DNA from: Bacteroidia bacterium
GTDB taxonomy: Bacteria > Bacteroidota > Bacteroidia > UKL13-3
Length of the DNA stretch: 40,242 bases
Direction of reading: 5' to 3'
NCBI GenBank assembly: GCA_023151275.1
Contig: JAKLJI010000026.1
Location: 1 to 40,242, forward strand
Below, piece after piece: positions 7,998 to 16,815 of this stretch (the stretch's first letter is position 1; the number at the start of each line of letters is the position of its first letter). The notes below the pieces were generated by a model. The model searched no databases, was not told the origin of the DNA, and was given only the letters and a program-made list of their open reading frames with translations. Position numbers and translations under genes: made by a program.

Positions 7998-9188
7998 TTA
8001 GTTAATCACACCCAATTGTTTTCCAACTTTTATAAAGGCTTCAATAGCACGGTCAAGATGTTCACGCTCATGTGCTGCACTTACCTGCACACGAATACGT
8101 GCTTGTCCTTTTGGAACTACCGGATAATAGAAACCAACCACAAAGATTCCTTCTTCCAACAATGCTGCTGCAAAATCCTGAGATAACTTGGCATCATACA
8201 ACATCACAGGTACAATCGGATGTTCTCCCGGTTTAATGTCGAAACCGGCTTCGGTCATCTTACTTCTGAAATACTGTGTATTGTCCCACAGCTTATCACG
8301 CAATGCAGTGGTTTCGGTAAGCATATCCAGAACCGCAATGCTGGCTCCTACAATAGAAGGAGCAAGTGTATTTGAGAAAAGGTAAGGTCTTGAACGCTGA
8401 CGAAGCATATCAATAATTTCTTTTCTTCCCGAAGTGAATCCACCCATGGCTCCACCCAAGGCTTTACCTAATGTGCCGGTGATGATATCAATTTTACCCA
8501 TCACATTTCTGAATTCATGGGTTCCACGTCCGGTTTTTCCCATGAATCCACTCGAGTGGCACTCATCTATCATGATAAGCGCATTGTACTTTTCGGCTAA
8601 GGCTACAATATGGTCCAATTGTGCAATGGTTCCATCCATCGAGAATACGCTATCCGTTACAATGATGCGGTTTCTGCAATGTTGCGTTACTTTAAGCTTT
8701 TCTTCTAAATCCGCCATGTTGTTGTGCTCGTACCTATGGCGTTCTGCTTTGCAAAGGCGCACTCCATCAATAATAGAAGCATGGTTCAAGGCATCGCTAA
8801 TTATGGCATCTTCTTCATTAAAAAGAGGTTCAAAAACTCCACCATTGGCATCAAAGGCAGCTGCATACAAAATAGTGTCTTCTGTACCCAGGAATTCAGC
8901 AATTTTCTTTTCAAGGGTTTTGTGAATGTCCTGAGTTCCACAAATAAAGCGTACAGAACTCATGCCATAGCCATGGCTGTCAATGCTTTGTTTAGCAGCT
9001 TCCAAAACACGTGGATGGCTCGACAACCCCAGGTAATTGTTGGCACAGAAAATAAGTACATCCTTGCCATCGCTAAGTTTTACTTCAGCACCTTGCGGAG
9101 AAGCAATAATGCGTTCTTGTTTATAAAGACCTGCTGATTCAATTTCGGCTAATTCTTTTTTGAGTTGATCCTGTAATCCTCCGTACAT
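7998..9188 (-). CDS. kbl: Glycine C-acetyltransferase (2-amino-3-ketobutyrate CoA ligase)
   Basis: PLP enzyme of the alpha-oxoamine synthase family. It cleaves 2-amino-3-oxobutanoate with CoA to glycine and acetyl-CoA, the second step of threonine breakdown in the cytosol. The 396-residue length matches the family. The PLP lysine is K242 in GTLGKALGG, the cofactor aspartate is in MIDECHSSG (D208), and the glycine-rich NYLGLSSHP is near residue 51. The ATG at 9188 is preferred: the frame is open 14 codons further, but that extension runs into the terminator of the upstream gene and lacks similarity to the family. The partner dehydrogenase Tdh is encoded at 27378-28328 rather than next door. 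The two steps usually go together because the intermediate is unstable. Confidence 0.95.
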   Translation of the reverse strand: MYGGLQDQLKKELAEIESAGLYKQERIIASPQGAEVKLSDGKDVLIFCANNYLGLSSHPRVLEAAKQSIDSHGYGMSSVRFICGTQDIHKTLEKKIAEFLGTEDTILYAAAFDANGGVFEPLFNEEDAIISDALNHASIIDGVRLCKAERHRYEHNNMADLEEKLKVTQHCRNRIIVTDSVFSMDGTIAQLDHIVALAEKYNALIMIDECHSSGFMGKTGRGTHEFRNVMGKIDIITGTLGKALGGAMGGFTSGRKEIIDMLRQRSRPYLFSNTLAPSIVGASIAVLDMLTETTALRDKLWDNTQYFRSKMTEAGFDIKPGEHPIVPVMLYDAKLSQDFAAALLEEGIFVVGFYYPVVPKGQARIRVQVSAAHEREHLDRAIEAFIKVGKQLGVIN

Positions 9189-9210
9189 GGTTTTGGTTAT
9201 TGGTGGAGCA

Positions 9211-9247
9211 AAAATAAAAAACCCCGTCAAATCGCAAAGTGACGGGG
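9211..9247 (-). terminator. Terminator of the FG-GAP repeat gene
   Basis: Arms CCCCGTCA (9222-9229) and TGACGGGG (9240-9247) with a 10-nt loop. On the minus strand they are followed by a long T-rich run. It lies between the FG-GAP gene and the kbl start codon. Confidence 0.88.
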
Positions 9248-9264
9248 CTTAACCTATTGGTTCA

Positions 9265-11562
9265 TTAGTTCTTAATGATTTTACGAACGAGTGGCTCTGC
9301 CTGGTCTGGAAAAACCCTTAAGGTATAGAAGCCTGCCGGCAAATGAGCGACGGAAATGGATTGTTGGTAATTGCTCAACTTGAATTGCATCAGTTGCTTT
9401 CCGCTAATGTCGAGAATTTCACAGGTAGCGCCCATCAAAATTGCCTCTGCATCAATTTGCAGGATATCATCCACCGGAATTGGATAGGCATTCATGAAAT
9501 AATTTTCTTTCAAGTTCTCTGCAACCGAACTCACAATACCATTCGAACTAATGCCGAATACTTCAATTCCTCCGCGAGTATTTCCAACAAATAAGTCCAG
9601 TTGGCCATCTCCGTTCACATCTCCAATTGCCGCCGCAGATTTTCGGCCAAAACGCAGGTTGAAACCTTCATCCCCGCTGGTTTCGTAATAGGCTTTGGTG
9701 ATTTCCGGACATTTTCTGCCCGGGTTCAAATCAAAGTTGGTAAAGAATTTCAAGCTTCCATCGTCTCCTCCCAGGAAAAGTTCATAGGTTCCGTCTTTGT
9801 CAATGTCAACAACTGTTGGGTTTGAGTAACCATCAAAATAAAAAACAAAAGTTCCGCTTACCGATTTTTCGGCTGAGCTTACTTTGCCAATGGAGTCAAT
9901 ATCGGGACTTGAATTAAAATTGGGCTCGGTTAAACTGCCTTTGTTTTCAAAATAAACCAAGCTGCCGTTTTTACGTCCGGCAACAATATCCAGCTTGCCA
10001 TCTTTGTTCATATCCACCAATTGTGGAGTGATAAAGGTTCCTCCATACATCGAAAAATAATCGGAGCTTTTCTTGGTGAATGAAGTGATTCCACTTGAGC
10101 CGGTATTCTCATAGAAATGCAATTTTCCATTTCCATCACCTATCAGTAAATCAGCTTTTCCATCACCGGTAAGGTCGCCAAAGCTGGGGTGAATTGAAAA
10201 GATAGGATTGGAGCTGTTCAGGTTGATTCCAAGAAAATTGGTATCCGCCAAAACATAGTTCGCCTTTCCTGAAACCAGGTCGTTTCGATACAGTACAAGC
10301 CTATCGTTGTTGTTTTGGGTTTGGGTGAATTCACCCTGGGTGGCAATTACCAAATCCAAGTCTGAATCGTTGTCAACATCTACCAAGATAGGTTTTGCAC
10401 CTCCACCTAAATCAAGTTGCTCTCCAACAAACAAGCTATTGTTTTGGTAGGTGAATTGGGGAACTTGTGTTGTGCCTGTATTGCGGTAGTAGTTTACCAT
10501 GTTCTTGTTTTTTGCTGCAACATCCGCATTAGGTGCAACTATCAAATCCTTCTTTCCATCGCCATCTATATCTACGAAATAAGATGCCGGGAAAATATCT
10601 TCTCCCGCTCTGTTTTGTGAAGTTGGGAAGTTTAAATTTTCTTCACTGATAGAATCTCTTCCCAGCGAATTTTGGGTTTTGCCGTTTCTCAAAAAAATAA
10701 TGTCTTTGAAACCAACGTCTCCGTAGAGAATATCTTTATCTCCGTCGTTGTCCGAATCAAACAAGGCGATGGTGCTTCCATTGTGCTTTTTGGTTTTGTA
10801 GTTTTTGTAGCAATTGGAATTGTCCTGAAGCTGGAAACCATGCGTATTTACTTTGTAATAGGTATATCCCCAACAATCATCACGAAAAACAAAAAGAAGT
10901 GAGTCTTTTTTGAAGCCGGATTCGACGCTCACATTCTGCGCATAGGAAAAGGTGTTTTTTCCATAGCCCATGTAAACAATATCCAAATCTCCATCATTGT
11001 CCATGTCTTCAAATGCAGGAATATCCAGGTTTTGAATGGCTATATTGTTCGGAGGAAGGGTTGCACTGCCTGTATCAAAAACCTGATTTCTCCATTGGTA
11101 AAACTTGAGTTTTCCATCGCTACCGGAAACGTTTCTTAATACTCTTACACCTTGCGACCAAATGGATTTATCGGGTTCTGGAGTGGCATTGTAATCCACC
11201 TCGGTAAAAATATCTTCTTTGCCATCACCATCGTAATCGCGCAATAAAGCCCAGTAAATTAGGTTCGGAAATTGCGCAGCATAGTGAGGAGCAAATGTGA
11301 AGGTGTTGTCTGTGTTTCTAAGAAAGCAGCTCACCTTTGCACCCGCGCGATCGAAAATGAAAATGTCTTTTTTATTGTCGCCGTTCAAGTCAATTTCTGA
11401 GATCTGTGGCGCGTTCAGTCCTCCAGCAAAACTGTATTTTAGGGTGTCTTGGTTCCCCTCTTTTTTTACAACGGCAGGGAAACTTCTTTGAAATCGAACA
11501 GTTTGGGCAGTAAGGTCGGGTAGAAAAGCAATGCATGCAAGGAGTAAAATAAGCGGTCTCAT
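9265..11562 (-). CDS. Secreted FG-GAP/VCBS repeat protein with type IX sorting domain
   Basis: A 765-residue exported protein beginning at the ATG at 11562 (a TTG lies two codons upstream). Its signal peptide ends around LTAQ. Ten or so calcium-loop motifs of the type D-x-D-x-D-G-x-x-D are spread through the chain (for example DLNGDNKKDIF, DYDGDGKEDIF, DMDNDGDLDIV, DIDGDGKKDLI, DVNGDGQLDLF). They mark FG-GAP/VCBS repeats that usually fold as an integrin-like beta-propeller. The last 75 residues, from YPIPVDDIL to VRKIIKN, form a type IX C-terminal sorting domain. It is probably a surface or released adhesin-like protein. Substrate or partner unknown. It is transcribed divergently from murF across a 62-bp gap. 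Confidence 0.9.
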   Translation of the reverse strand: MRPLILLLACIAFLPDLTAQTVRFQRSFPAVVKKEGNQDTLKYSFAGGLNAPQISEIDLNGDNKKDIFIFDRAGAKVSCFLRNTDNTFTFAPHYAAQFPNLIYWALLRDYDGDGKEDIFTEVDYNATPEPDKSIWSQGVRVLRNVSGSDGKLKFYQWRNQVFDTGSATLPPNNIAIQNLDIPAFEDMDNDGDLDIVYMGYGKNTFSYAQNVSVESGFKKDSLLFVFRDDCWGYTYYKVNTHGFQLQDNSNCYKNYKTKKHNGSTIALFDSDNDGDKDILYGDVGFKDIIFLRNGKTQNSLGRDSISEENLNFPTSQNRAGEDIFPASYFVDIDGDGKKDLIVAPNADVAAKNKNMVNYYRNTGTTQVPQFTYQNNSLFVGEQLDLGGGAKPILVDVDNDSDLDLVIATQGEFTQTQNNNDRLVLYRNDLVSGKANYVLADTNFLGINLNSSNPIFSIHPSFGDLTGDGKADLLIGDGNGKLHFYENTGSSGITSFTKKSSDYFSMYGGTFITPQLVDMNKDGKLDIVAGRKNGSLVYFENKGSLTEPNFNSSPDIDSIGKVSSAEKSVSGTFVFYFDGYSNPTVVDIDKDGTYELFLGGDDGSLKFFTNFDLNPGRKCPEITKAYYETSGDEGFNLRFGRKSAAAIGDVNGDGQLDLFVGNTRGGIEVFGISSNGIVSSVAENLKENYFMNAYPIPVDDILQIDAEAILMGATCEILDISGKQLMQFKLSNYQQSISVAHLPAGFYTLRVFPDQAEPLVRKIIKN

Positions 11563-11624
11563 ACTCAAAAATTTATGTAAAAATAGCGAATTTGCCTGCT
11601 GATAATTGTGTTAAATGTTACCTA

Positions 11625-12920
11625 ATGATTGATATCAATAGTCTTTATTCCAAATTCCTAAATTCGGGTTCTGTAAGTACGGATACCCGGAAGATCACAC
11701 CTGGTTGTATGTTCTTTGCCCTTAAAGGACCAAGTTTTAATGGAAATGCCTTCGCTTCAAAAGCACTTGAGCTAGGTGCTACTTATGTGGTTATTGATGA
11801 AGGTGAGGCTTTGGATGAGCGTTACCTGAAAGTGGATGATGTATTATCAACATTACAACAACTCGCTTCCCACCACCGCCAGCAATTAGGGATTCCAGTA
11901 ATCGCAATTGTTGGTTCAAATGGAAAAACCACAACCAAAGAGCTAATCAAATCAGTGTTGTCAACCCGTTTCAAGGTATTGGCTACTCCGGGAAATTTCA
12001 ATAACCATATTGGGCTTCCGCTAACCTTGTTAATGCTTGATGAAAGCCACAACATAGCTGTAATTGAAATGGGTGCTAACCACGAAGGTGAAAATGCCCT
12101 GCTTTGTGAAATTGCATTACCCGACTACGGCATTGTTACCAATAATGGTAAAGATCATTTGGAGGGATTTGGTTCTATTGAAGGTGTGATTCGCTCAAAC
12201 AGTGAATTGTATTCTTATTTGGCCAAACACAAAGGAACCGCTTTTGTGAATGCCTATGATGATACCTTAATGCATGAATCTGCACAAGTTGATAAGCGTA
12301 TTACCTATTCCGGGATTTCACCAGGTAGAATTCCTATCAATGCTGATTTTAGCTTACTTGCAGAGATTCTCCAACCCACAATTCGCTTTAGCATGAATGG
12401 AGAAACTACGGAGAGTATTTTAAGTGGGGACTATAATTTTGATAATATCACTGCGTCTATTTGTATTGGTCATCATTTTGGGTTGAACAGTACGGAATTA
12501 TCTAAGGGGGTTTCCTCTTATCAACCTGCTAATCTGCGTTCGCAATGGATACAAAAGAAACAGAATACCATTTTTCTTGATGCTTACAATGCAAACCCCA
12601 GCAGCATGGAGTTGAGTATTCGTAATTTTATGGGCATGCCGCAATCCAATAAGCTGTTAATTCTTGGTGATATGTTTGAAATGGGTGCTTACGAGGCCCA
12701 AGAACATCAAGCATTGGCCGATTGGTGCTTGCAATTCAAGCAGGCAGAATTTTGGTTGGTTGGCAAGGCTTTCTCTGCCACGCAATCTGATTTCCGAAAG
12801 TTTGCCAGTACAGAAGAGGTTGCGAATGAACTTCAAAACTATCCTTTAACAAATAGGCTTGTGTTCTTGAAAGGCTCTCGGGGAATGAAACTGGAAAGCC
12901 TTTTAGATTGGATTGAGTAA
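11625..12920 (+). CDS. murF: UDP-N-acetylmuramoyl-tripeptide--D-alanyl-D-alanine ligase
   Basis: Cytosolic Mur ligase that adds D-Ala-D-Ala to the UDP-MurNAc tripeptide using ATP, the last soluble step of the peptidoglycan precursor. The 431-residue chain starts at the ATG at 11625; the frame upstream has only a TTG. The N-terminal domain has SVSTDTRKI. The ATP loop is GSNGKTTTKE (residues 97-106). The central domain has NNHIGLPLTLL, and the C-terminal domain starts near DAYNANPSSM and LGDMFEMG. Length and motif order are normal. It stands alone between a divergent cargo gene and the convergent gldJ. In other Bacteroidota murF is also found near gldJ (recalled, not checked). Confidence 0.95.
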   Translation: MIDINSLYSKFLNSGSVSTDTRKITPGCMFFALKGPSFNGNAFASKALELGATYVVIDEGEALDERYLKVDDVLSTLQQLASHHRQQLGIPVIAIVGSNGKTTTKELIKSVLSTRFKVLATPGNFNNHIGLPLTLLMLDESHNIAVIEMGANHEGENALLCEIALPDYGIVTNNGKDHLEGFGSIEGVIRSNSELYSYLAKHKGTAFVNAYDDTLMHESAQVDKRITYSGISPGRIPINADFSLLAEILQPTIRFSMNGETTESILSGDYNFDNITASICIGHHFGLNSTELSKGVSSYQPANLRSQWIQKKQNTIFLDAYNANPSSMELSIRNFMGMPQSNKLLILGDMFEMGAYEAQEHQALADWCLQFKQAEFWLVGKAFSATQSDFRKFASTEEVANELQNYPLTNRLVFLKGSRGMKLESLLDWIE

Positions 12921-12943
12921 AAGTCTCATTAAGTTTAGCGCAT

Positions 12944-12974
12944 AAAAAAAGCTGCCTTTGAAGCAGCTTTTTTT
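12944..12974. terminator. Bidirectional terminator between murF and gldJ
   Basis: A-run (12944-12950), GCTGC (12951-12955), loop, GCAGC (12963-12967) and a T-run (12968-12974) form a symmetric hairpin. The A and T runs add up to seven further base pairs. It lies between two convergent genes and can serve both. Confidence 0.88.
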
Positions 12975-12990
12975 ATAGATATCAATCGAA

Positions 12991-14436
12991 TTATTTTCCT
13001 TTTTTGGTCATCTCTCCAACGCGGTCCATTACACAACGGAAACCAACAGTTGCTGTAGATTGTTCCTGATCCAAATACCTACGAGTTCCAGGACTCAACC
13101 AGTATGCGCGATCTGCCCACGAACCTCCTTTGTAAACACGAGCGGCATTGTCAATCAATGTACTTGCACCGTAATCGTATTTCTGCTCAATATCGGTATA
13201 GGTAAGTTCGTCTTTGAATCCAATATTGTCGGCTCTTTGGTAGTTGCGACGTTTGATGTTTTCTTCTTCAGTTACATCCACGTAAATCAAACGACCCAAG
13301 CTGTCTTTTTCAGAGATGTATCCATCTGCATCAGTTTTGTATTTCTTATACACGTTACCGCGATAAGGGTTAAAGCTGGTATTGTCTTCCAAAGAAAGTG
13401 GACGATAAACATCATTTGTCCATTCGCTCACGTTACCCGACATGTGGAACAAACCGAAATCGTTAGGAAGGAATTTTTTGTCTTTTACTTTGTGGGTGTA
13501 AAGAGCTCCGTCGTTCAGGTTACCTGCAATACCGGCTCCGTCACCACGTCCACGGGTATAGTTGGCATACATACGTCCACGTGATTTTTCAGTATCACTG
13601 CGACGAAGTGTTAAGCCATTCCAAGGATAGATACGTTTAGCATCAATGTTTTCATTGAATGAAGCTGAGCGGTAGGCACCTGCTGCATATTCCCATTCTG
13701 CTTCAGTTGGCAGGCGGTAGCTTGGTAATAAGATACCATCTTCCATGCGCACACCACGGGTTTTTCCACCTGGAGCATAATCACGAAGTTCTTTCTTAAC
13801 AGAAGGCGTGTACAAACCAAGCAAATAAGCTTCAGTATTGAAGTTTTGATCACCTGTTTGTTTTTGAATATCAAGGTTGATTAGACCTTCACGAACCATG
13901 ATCATTTCATTAACACGGTCGGTACGCCATTTGCAATACTCAGCCGCCTGAACCCAGTTAACACCTACAACTGGATAATCCCTATAGGCAGGGTGACGCA
14001 AATAGTACAATACATAAGGCTCGTTGTAAGAAAGCTTATCTCTCCATACCAAAGTATCTGGAAGGGCCTTGGTATAAACTACAGGATTATCAGCATACTG
14101 ACGCATCAGCCAATGCAAATATTCCAAGTAATGGAAATTGGTTACTTCAGTTTCGTCCATGTAGAAACTGCTCACCGAAATACGACGCTTGTATGAATTG
14201 TGGTCGAATGTCAAATCTTGCTCGGCAAGACCCATGGTAAATGTACCACCTTCAATAAACACCAAACCTGGTCCAGTTTCCTGGTCCTTGAATTTGTGTT
14301 TTTCAAAGCCACCCCATTTGGCATCGTTGTATTTCCAACCGGTGGTGCTTGATTTTCCTGCACGATTGCAGGAAGTTCCCCAGATTGCAAGGGCTCCTGC
14401 CAGTGAGAATAACAGCGCTTTTGAACGTATTTTCAT
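12991..14436 (-). CDS. gldJ: Gliding motility / type IX secretion lipoprotein GldJ
   Basis: A 481-residue lipoprotein with a signal peptide ending in the lipobox GTSC (lipidated Cys23). The rest is a formylglycine-generating-enzyme-like (SUMF1/FGE-sulfatase) fold: EGGTFTMG, FYMDETEVTN, YPVVGVNWVQAAEYCKWR, LPTEAEWEYAAG, MSGNVSEWTNDVY and VYKGGSWADRAYW. GldJ of Flavobacterium is needed for gliding and for stability of the GldK component of the type IX machine. I choose GldJ over its paralogue GldK because of the KFKDQETGPGLVFIEGG entry to the domain and the porU/porV neighbourhood. The members of this group in the secretion apparatus are thought to be structural, not enzymatic. It is convergent with murF and lies downstream of two porP/sprF genes on the same strand. 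Confidence 0.88.
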   Translation of the reverse strand: MKIRSKALLFSLAGALAIWGTSCNRAGKSSTTGWKYNDAKWGGFEKHKFKDQETGPGLVFIEGGTFTMGLAEQDLTFDHNSYKRRISVSSFYMDETEVTNFHYLEYLHWLMRQYADNPVVYTKALPDTLVWRDKLSYNEPYVLYYLRHPAYRDYPVVGVNWVQAAEYCKWRTDRVNEMIMVREGLINLDIQKQTGDQNFNTEAYLLGLYTPSVKKELRDYAPGGKTRGVRMEDGILLPSYRLPTEAEWEYAAGAYRSASFNENIDAKRIYPWNGLTLRRSDTEKSRGRMYANYTRGRGDGAGIAGNLNDGALYTHKVKDKKFLPNDFGLFHMSGNVSEWTNDVYRPLSLEDNTSFNPYRGNVYKKYKTDADGYISEKDSLGRLIYVDVTEEENIKRRNYQRADNIGFKDELTYTDIEQKYDYGASTLIDNAARVYKGGSWADRAYWLSPGTRRYLDQEQSTATVGFRCVMDRVGEMTKKGK

Positions 14437-14555
14437 TTCAGATGCTATTGTTTACTTCTATTATTGTTTCATTCTGAACGAACTTATCAACAGTGTCCAG
14501 AGATGGAATTTTCAAATATAACGGAATTTCACTAAAAAAAGTCTATTCAAAGATT

Positions 14556-15548
14556 TTATAAGTCTGGGCATCTCAATGTCTTGCTCGAACGACGACGACC
14601 TTTGTAGTCTGGCTTGATTTCCAGTACAATAGATAGCTCATGAGATCCAACTGCCGCAGTAGCTGCCTTTGAAATTACAGCATCGTAACTGTATCCAAGT
14701 TTAAAATTCGGGAAACGCATGCCCACCATAAAGATAGCAGCATCTGCATTTCGCGAGGTTTGACGGAACCAAGCGCCCAAAGTGAGAGCTTTTTGTTTAA
14801 CGTAGAAACCAACGTTCATCTGATAGAAATTCCTTTGCTGCATGAACAGGATATTCGGAGAAAGAATAATCCGGTCTTCTTCGTAGCGCGTTTGGTTTAG
14901 ATAAATATTGAATCCACCGTGAACGGTGTAGCGTCTGGGAAGACGAAGGGAAGAGGAGTCTGCATTTTGATAGAAGAACGACTGATTTGGCTCCAATAAA
15001 TTATGCATTGCAATACCTGCAAACATGCGGTTGCTGAAAATTAAGGTTCCGAATCCAAAATTGGCAAACGACCTGTTTTCAACCGGAATTACCTCTGCAG
15101 TAGGCAAAACGGCTCCCCTTACAGGATCTATCATGTCTTCAAAAATGAACTTGGATGCATCAAAACGCTTTTGAACCAAGCCTCCTTGAAGGGCTGCGTT
15201 AAATCCCCAGTCGCGATTTAAGCGCGCGTTGAATGAGTAGATTCCCGACACCGAACTGGTAGTTAAAAAGCCATCTCCTGCTACGTCTTGCATGGCAACA
15301 ACTCCAAATCCTGAATTCAGTGACGGTACGTATGCATCAAGTCCTGCAACTGCTGTTCGGTAATTGTTGCTTAAGCCGGTGTATTGTGACCTGCCTGAAA
15401 CGGCAAGTCTAATATTTCGGGAAGCACCCGCCATCGCTGGGTTGGTGTACAAGGATGCTGCGTAGTATTGACTTAGTTGGGGGTCTTGTGCGAGTAAACT
15501 CGACGCAGAACCAATCAACAAAAACAGAAAGGTGTAAATTTTTTTCAT
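14556..15548 (-). CDS. PorP/SprF family type IX secretion membrane protein (copy 1)
   Basis: A 330-residue outer-membrane beta-barrel protein of the PorP/SprF family. The signal peptide begins MKKIYTFLFLL and ends LLAQ. Then comes the family hallmark DPQLSQYYAASLYTNPAMAG and a run of amphipathic strands including GFGVVAMQD and FKLGYSYDAVIS. The chain ends LRCPDL, the Cys-Pro tail shared with copy 2. The start at 15548 is preferred because it gives a normal signal peptide; the frame is open 17 codons further upstream. PorP works with PorK/L/M/N in the secretion machine, while SprF-type paralogues serve particular cargo such as the SprB adhesin. Which role this copy has cannot be told. It lies 92 bp after copy 2 and ahead of gldJ. 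Confidence 0.88.
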   Translation of the reverse strand: MKKIYTFLFLLIGSASSLLAQDPQLSQYYAASLYTNPAMAGASRNIRLAVSGRSQYTGLSNNYRTAVAGLDAYVPSLNSGFGVVAMQDVAGDGFLTTSSVSGIYSFNARLNRDWGFNAALQGGLVQKRFDASKFIFEDMIDPVRGAVLPTAEVIPVENRSFANFGFGTLIFSNRMFAGIAMHNLLEPNQSFFYQNADSSSLRLPRRYTVHGGFNIYLNQTRYEEDRIILSPNILFMQQRNFYQMNVGFYVKQKALTLGAWFRQTSRNADAAIFMVGMRFPNFKLGYSYDAVISKAATAAVGSHELSIVLEIKPDYKGRRRSSKTLRCPDL

Positions 15549-15640
15549 TGCCCTGATTTCCCGTTCGATAAGATTCATCTTAAAAACAGGAGTTTGCAAG
15601 TTAGAAAAATCTTTTTGAAAACACTATCGAAAAAAAAGCC

Positions 15641-16669
15641 TTAAAAATCAGGACATCTCATGGCGCGAACTGTTTTCTTGCGCACCTTTTTATTGAGTTC
15701 AAAGGCAAATGAAACTTCATGCGAATTTGCAGCTCCCGGACGAGCTTCACTTAAAGTGGCGTCGTATGAATACCCTATGCGCACTTTTGGAGTACGAATT
15801 CCAAGTAAAATGATGGCGGCATCAGAATTTTGCATATTTGCGCGGTAGTATAAACCTGCCAGGAATGAACCCCTGCTTGCATAAAGACCCAAATTAAGTT
15901 GTTGAAACTGCCTTTGAGATTTTACCACCACGTTCGGGTATAGGTTTGATTGGTACTTGGGATTTCTACTTTCAACCAATGGAATTACCAAACCCACATT
16001 TCCTGTAAACCGTCTTGGAATGATATTTGGGCGCTCCACATCTGCCGTGGCAAAAAAGTCTTGAGTAGGTTCGAAGATATTGTGAGCTGCAAGTCCAAAA
16101 TAAAAATTCTTGCTGTATCCTGTAATACCAGCAGCAAAATTTGTAAGGTATATGGATGGGTTAAGATTTCCGCCTTGCAAGTAAACACCTTCGCTCGGTG
16201 GATTAACAAAACCCGTAGCTAGAACAATTTGGTCGTACCAAGTGAGTTTGGAGAAATCAACCGATTTTTGAGTAATACCTGCCTGAACCGCAGCGCGCAT
16301 CGTAAACTTACGCGTGATTGGAATCTGGTAGGAATACATCAAGTTCAAACTAACTGTTCTTAATGTGCCAATTCCTTGCTCATCAAACATGGCTTGAACT
16401 CCAAAACCACCATTGATGGCATCAAAATGTTCATCATAACTAATTGTTCCTGTTCGGAATGAACCGGGAATTCCTGGCCATTGTTGGCGGACATTGGTCA
16501 CAATTCTGCCTACAGTTTGAGTTCCGGCGAATGCAGGATTAATATAAATCGGGTTAGCGTAGAACTGCGAAAACTGAGGATCCTGAGCAAAAACTGAACT
16601 TCCGTGTACGGCCAAAAACAACAGGCTTACCTGAAGCGTTTTTTTCAGAAATGAATTCAATTTGGCCAT
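15641..16669 (-). CDS. PorP/SprF family type IX secretion membrane protein (copy 2)
   Basis: A 342-residue paralogue of the gene just downstream. Its signal peptide ends SVFAQ, followed by DPQFSQFYANPIYINPAFAG, the same opening motif as copy 1. Further shared segments are GGFGVQAMFDEQG, the AAHNIFEPTQ/MHNLLEPNQ pair and RIGYSYDATLSEA. It ends MRCPDF. The two copies agree along their whole length, which shows an old tandem duplication. It is transcribed divergently from porU across 146 bp, so secretion genes on both strands may share a control region. Predicted outer-membrane barrel. Whether it is the general PorP or a cargo-specific SprF is unresolved. Confidence 0.88.
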   Translation of the reverse strand: MAKLNSFLKKTLQVSLLFLAVHGSSVFAQDPQFSQFYANPIYINPAFAGTQTVGRIVTNVRQQWPGIPGSFRTGTISYDEHFDAINGGFGVQAMFDEQGIGTLRTVSLNLMYSYQIPITRKFTMRAAVQAGITQKSVDFSKLTWYDQIVLATGFVNPPSEGVYLQGGNLNPSIYLTNFAAGITGYSKNFYFGLAAHNIFEPTQDFFATADVERPNIIPRRFTGNVGLVIPLVESRNPKYQSNLYPNVVVKSQRQFQQLNLGLYASRGSFLAGLYYRANMQNSDAAIILLGIRTPKVRIGYSYDATLSEARPGAANSHEVSFAFELNKKVRKKTVRAMRCPDF

Positions 16670-16815
16670 CTTTTTATGAAAGACTCAATTTTTTAAGGTT
16701 TGCAATTATAAGGTTTCCGCTAACAATGTTTCAAACCACAGCACAATTTGTTTTAATTTGTTTGCGTTTTAACCCCATTAACGAATTTTCAATAATAAGA
16801 ATTTTGAATTTTAGT

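Noticed and set aside
8434-9137. Long plus-strand open frames opposite kbl
   Set aside because: They are mirror frames of a well-conserved enzyme gene. The translations are low in charged residues and match nothing I know.
12991-14436. Assignment as GldK
   Set aside because: GldJ and GldK share the FGE-like fold. The domain entry KDQETGPGLVFIEGG and the porU/porV neighbourhood fit GldJ better, and no gldLMN follow as they would for GldK.
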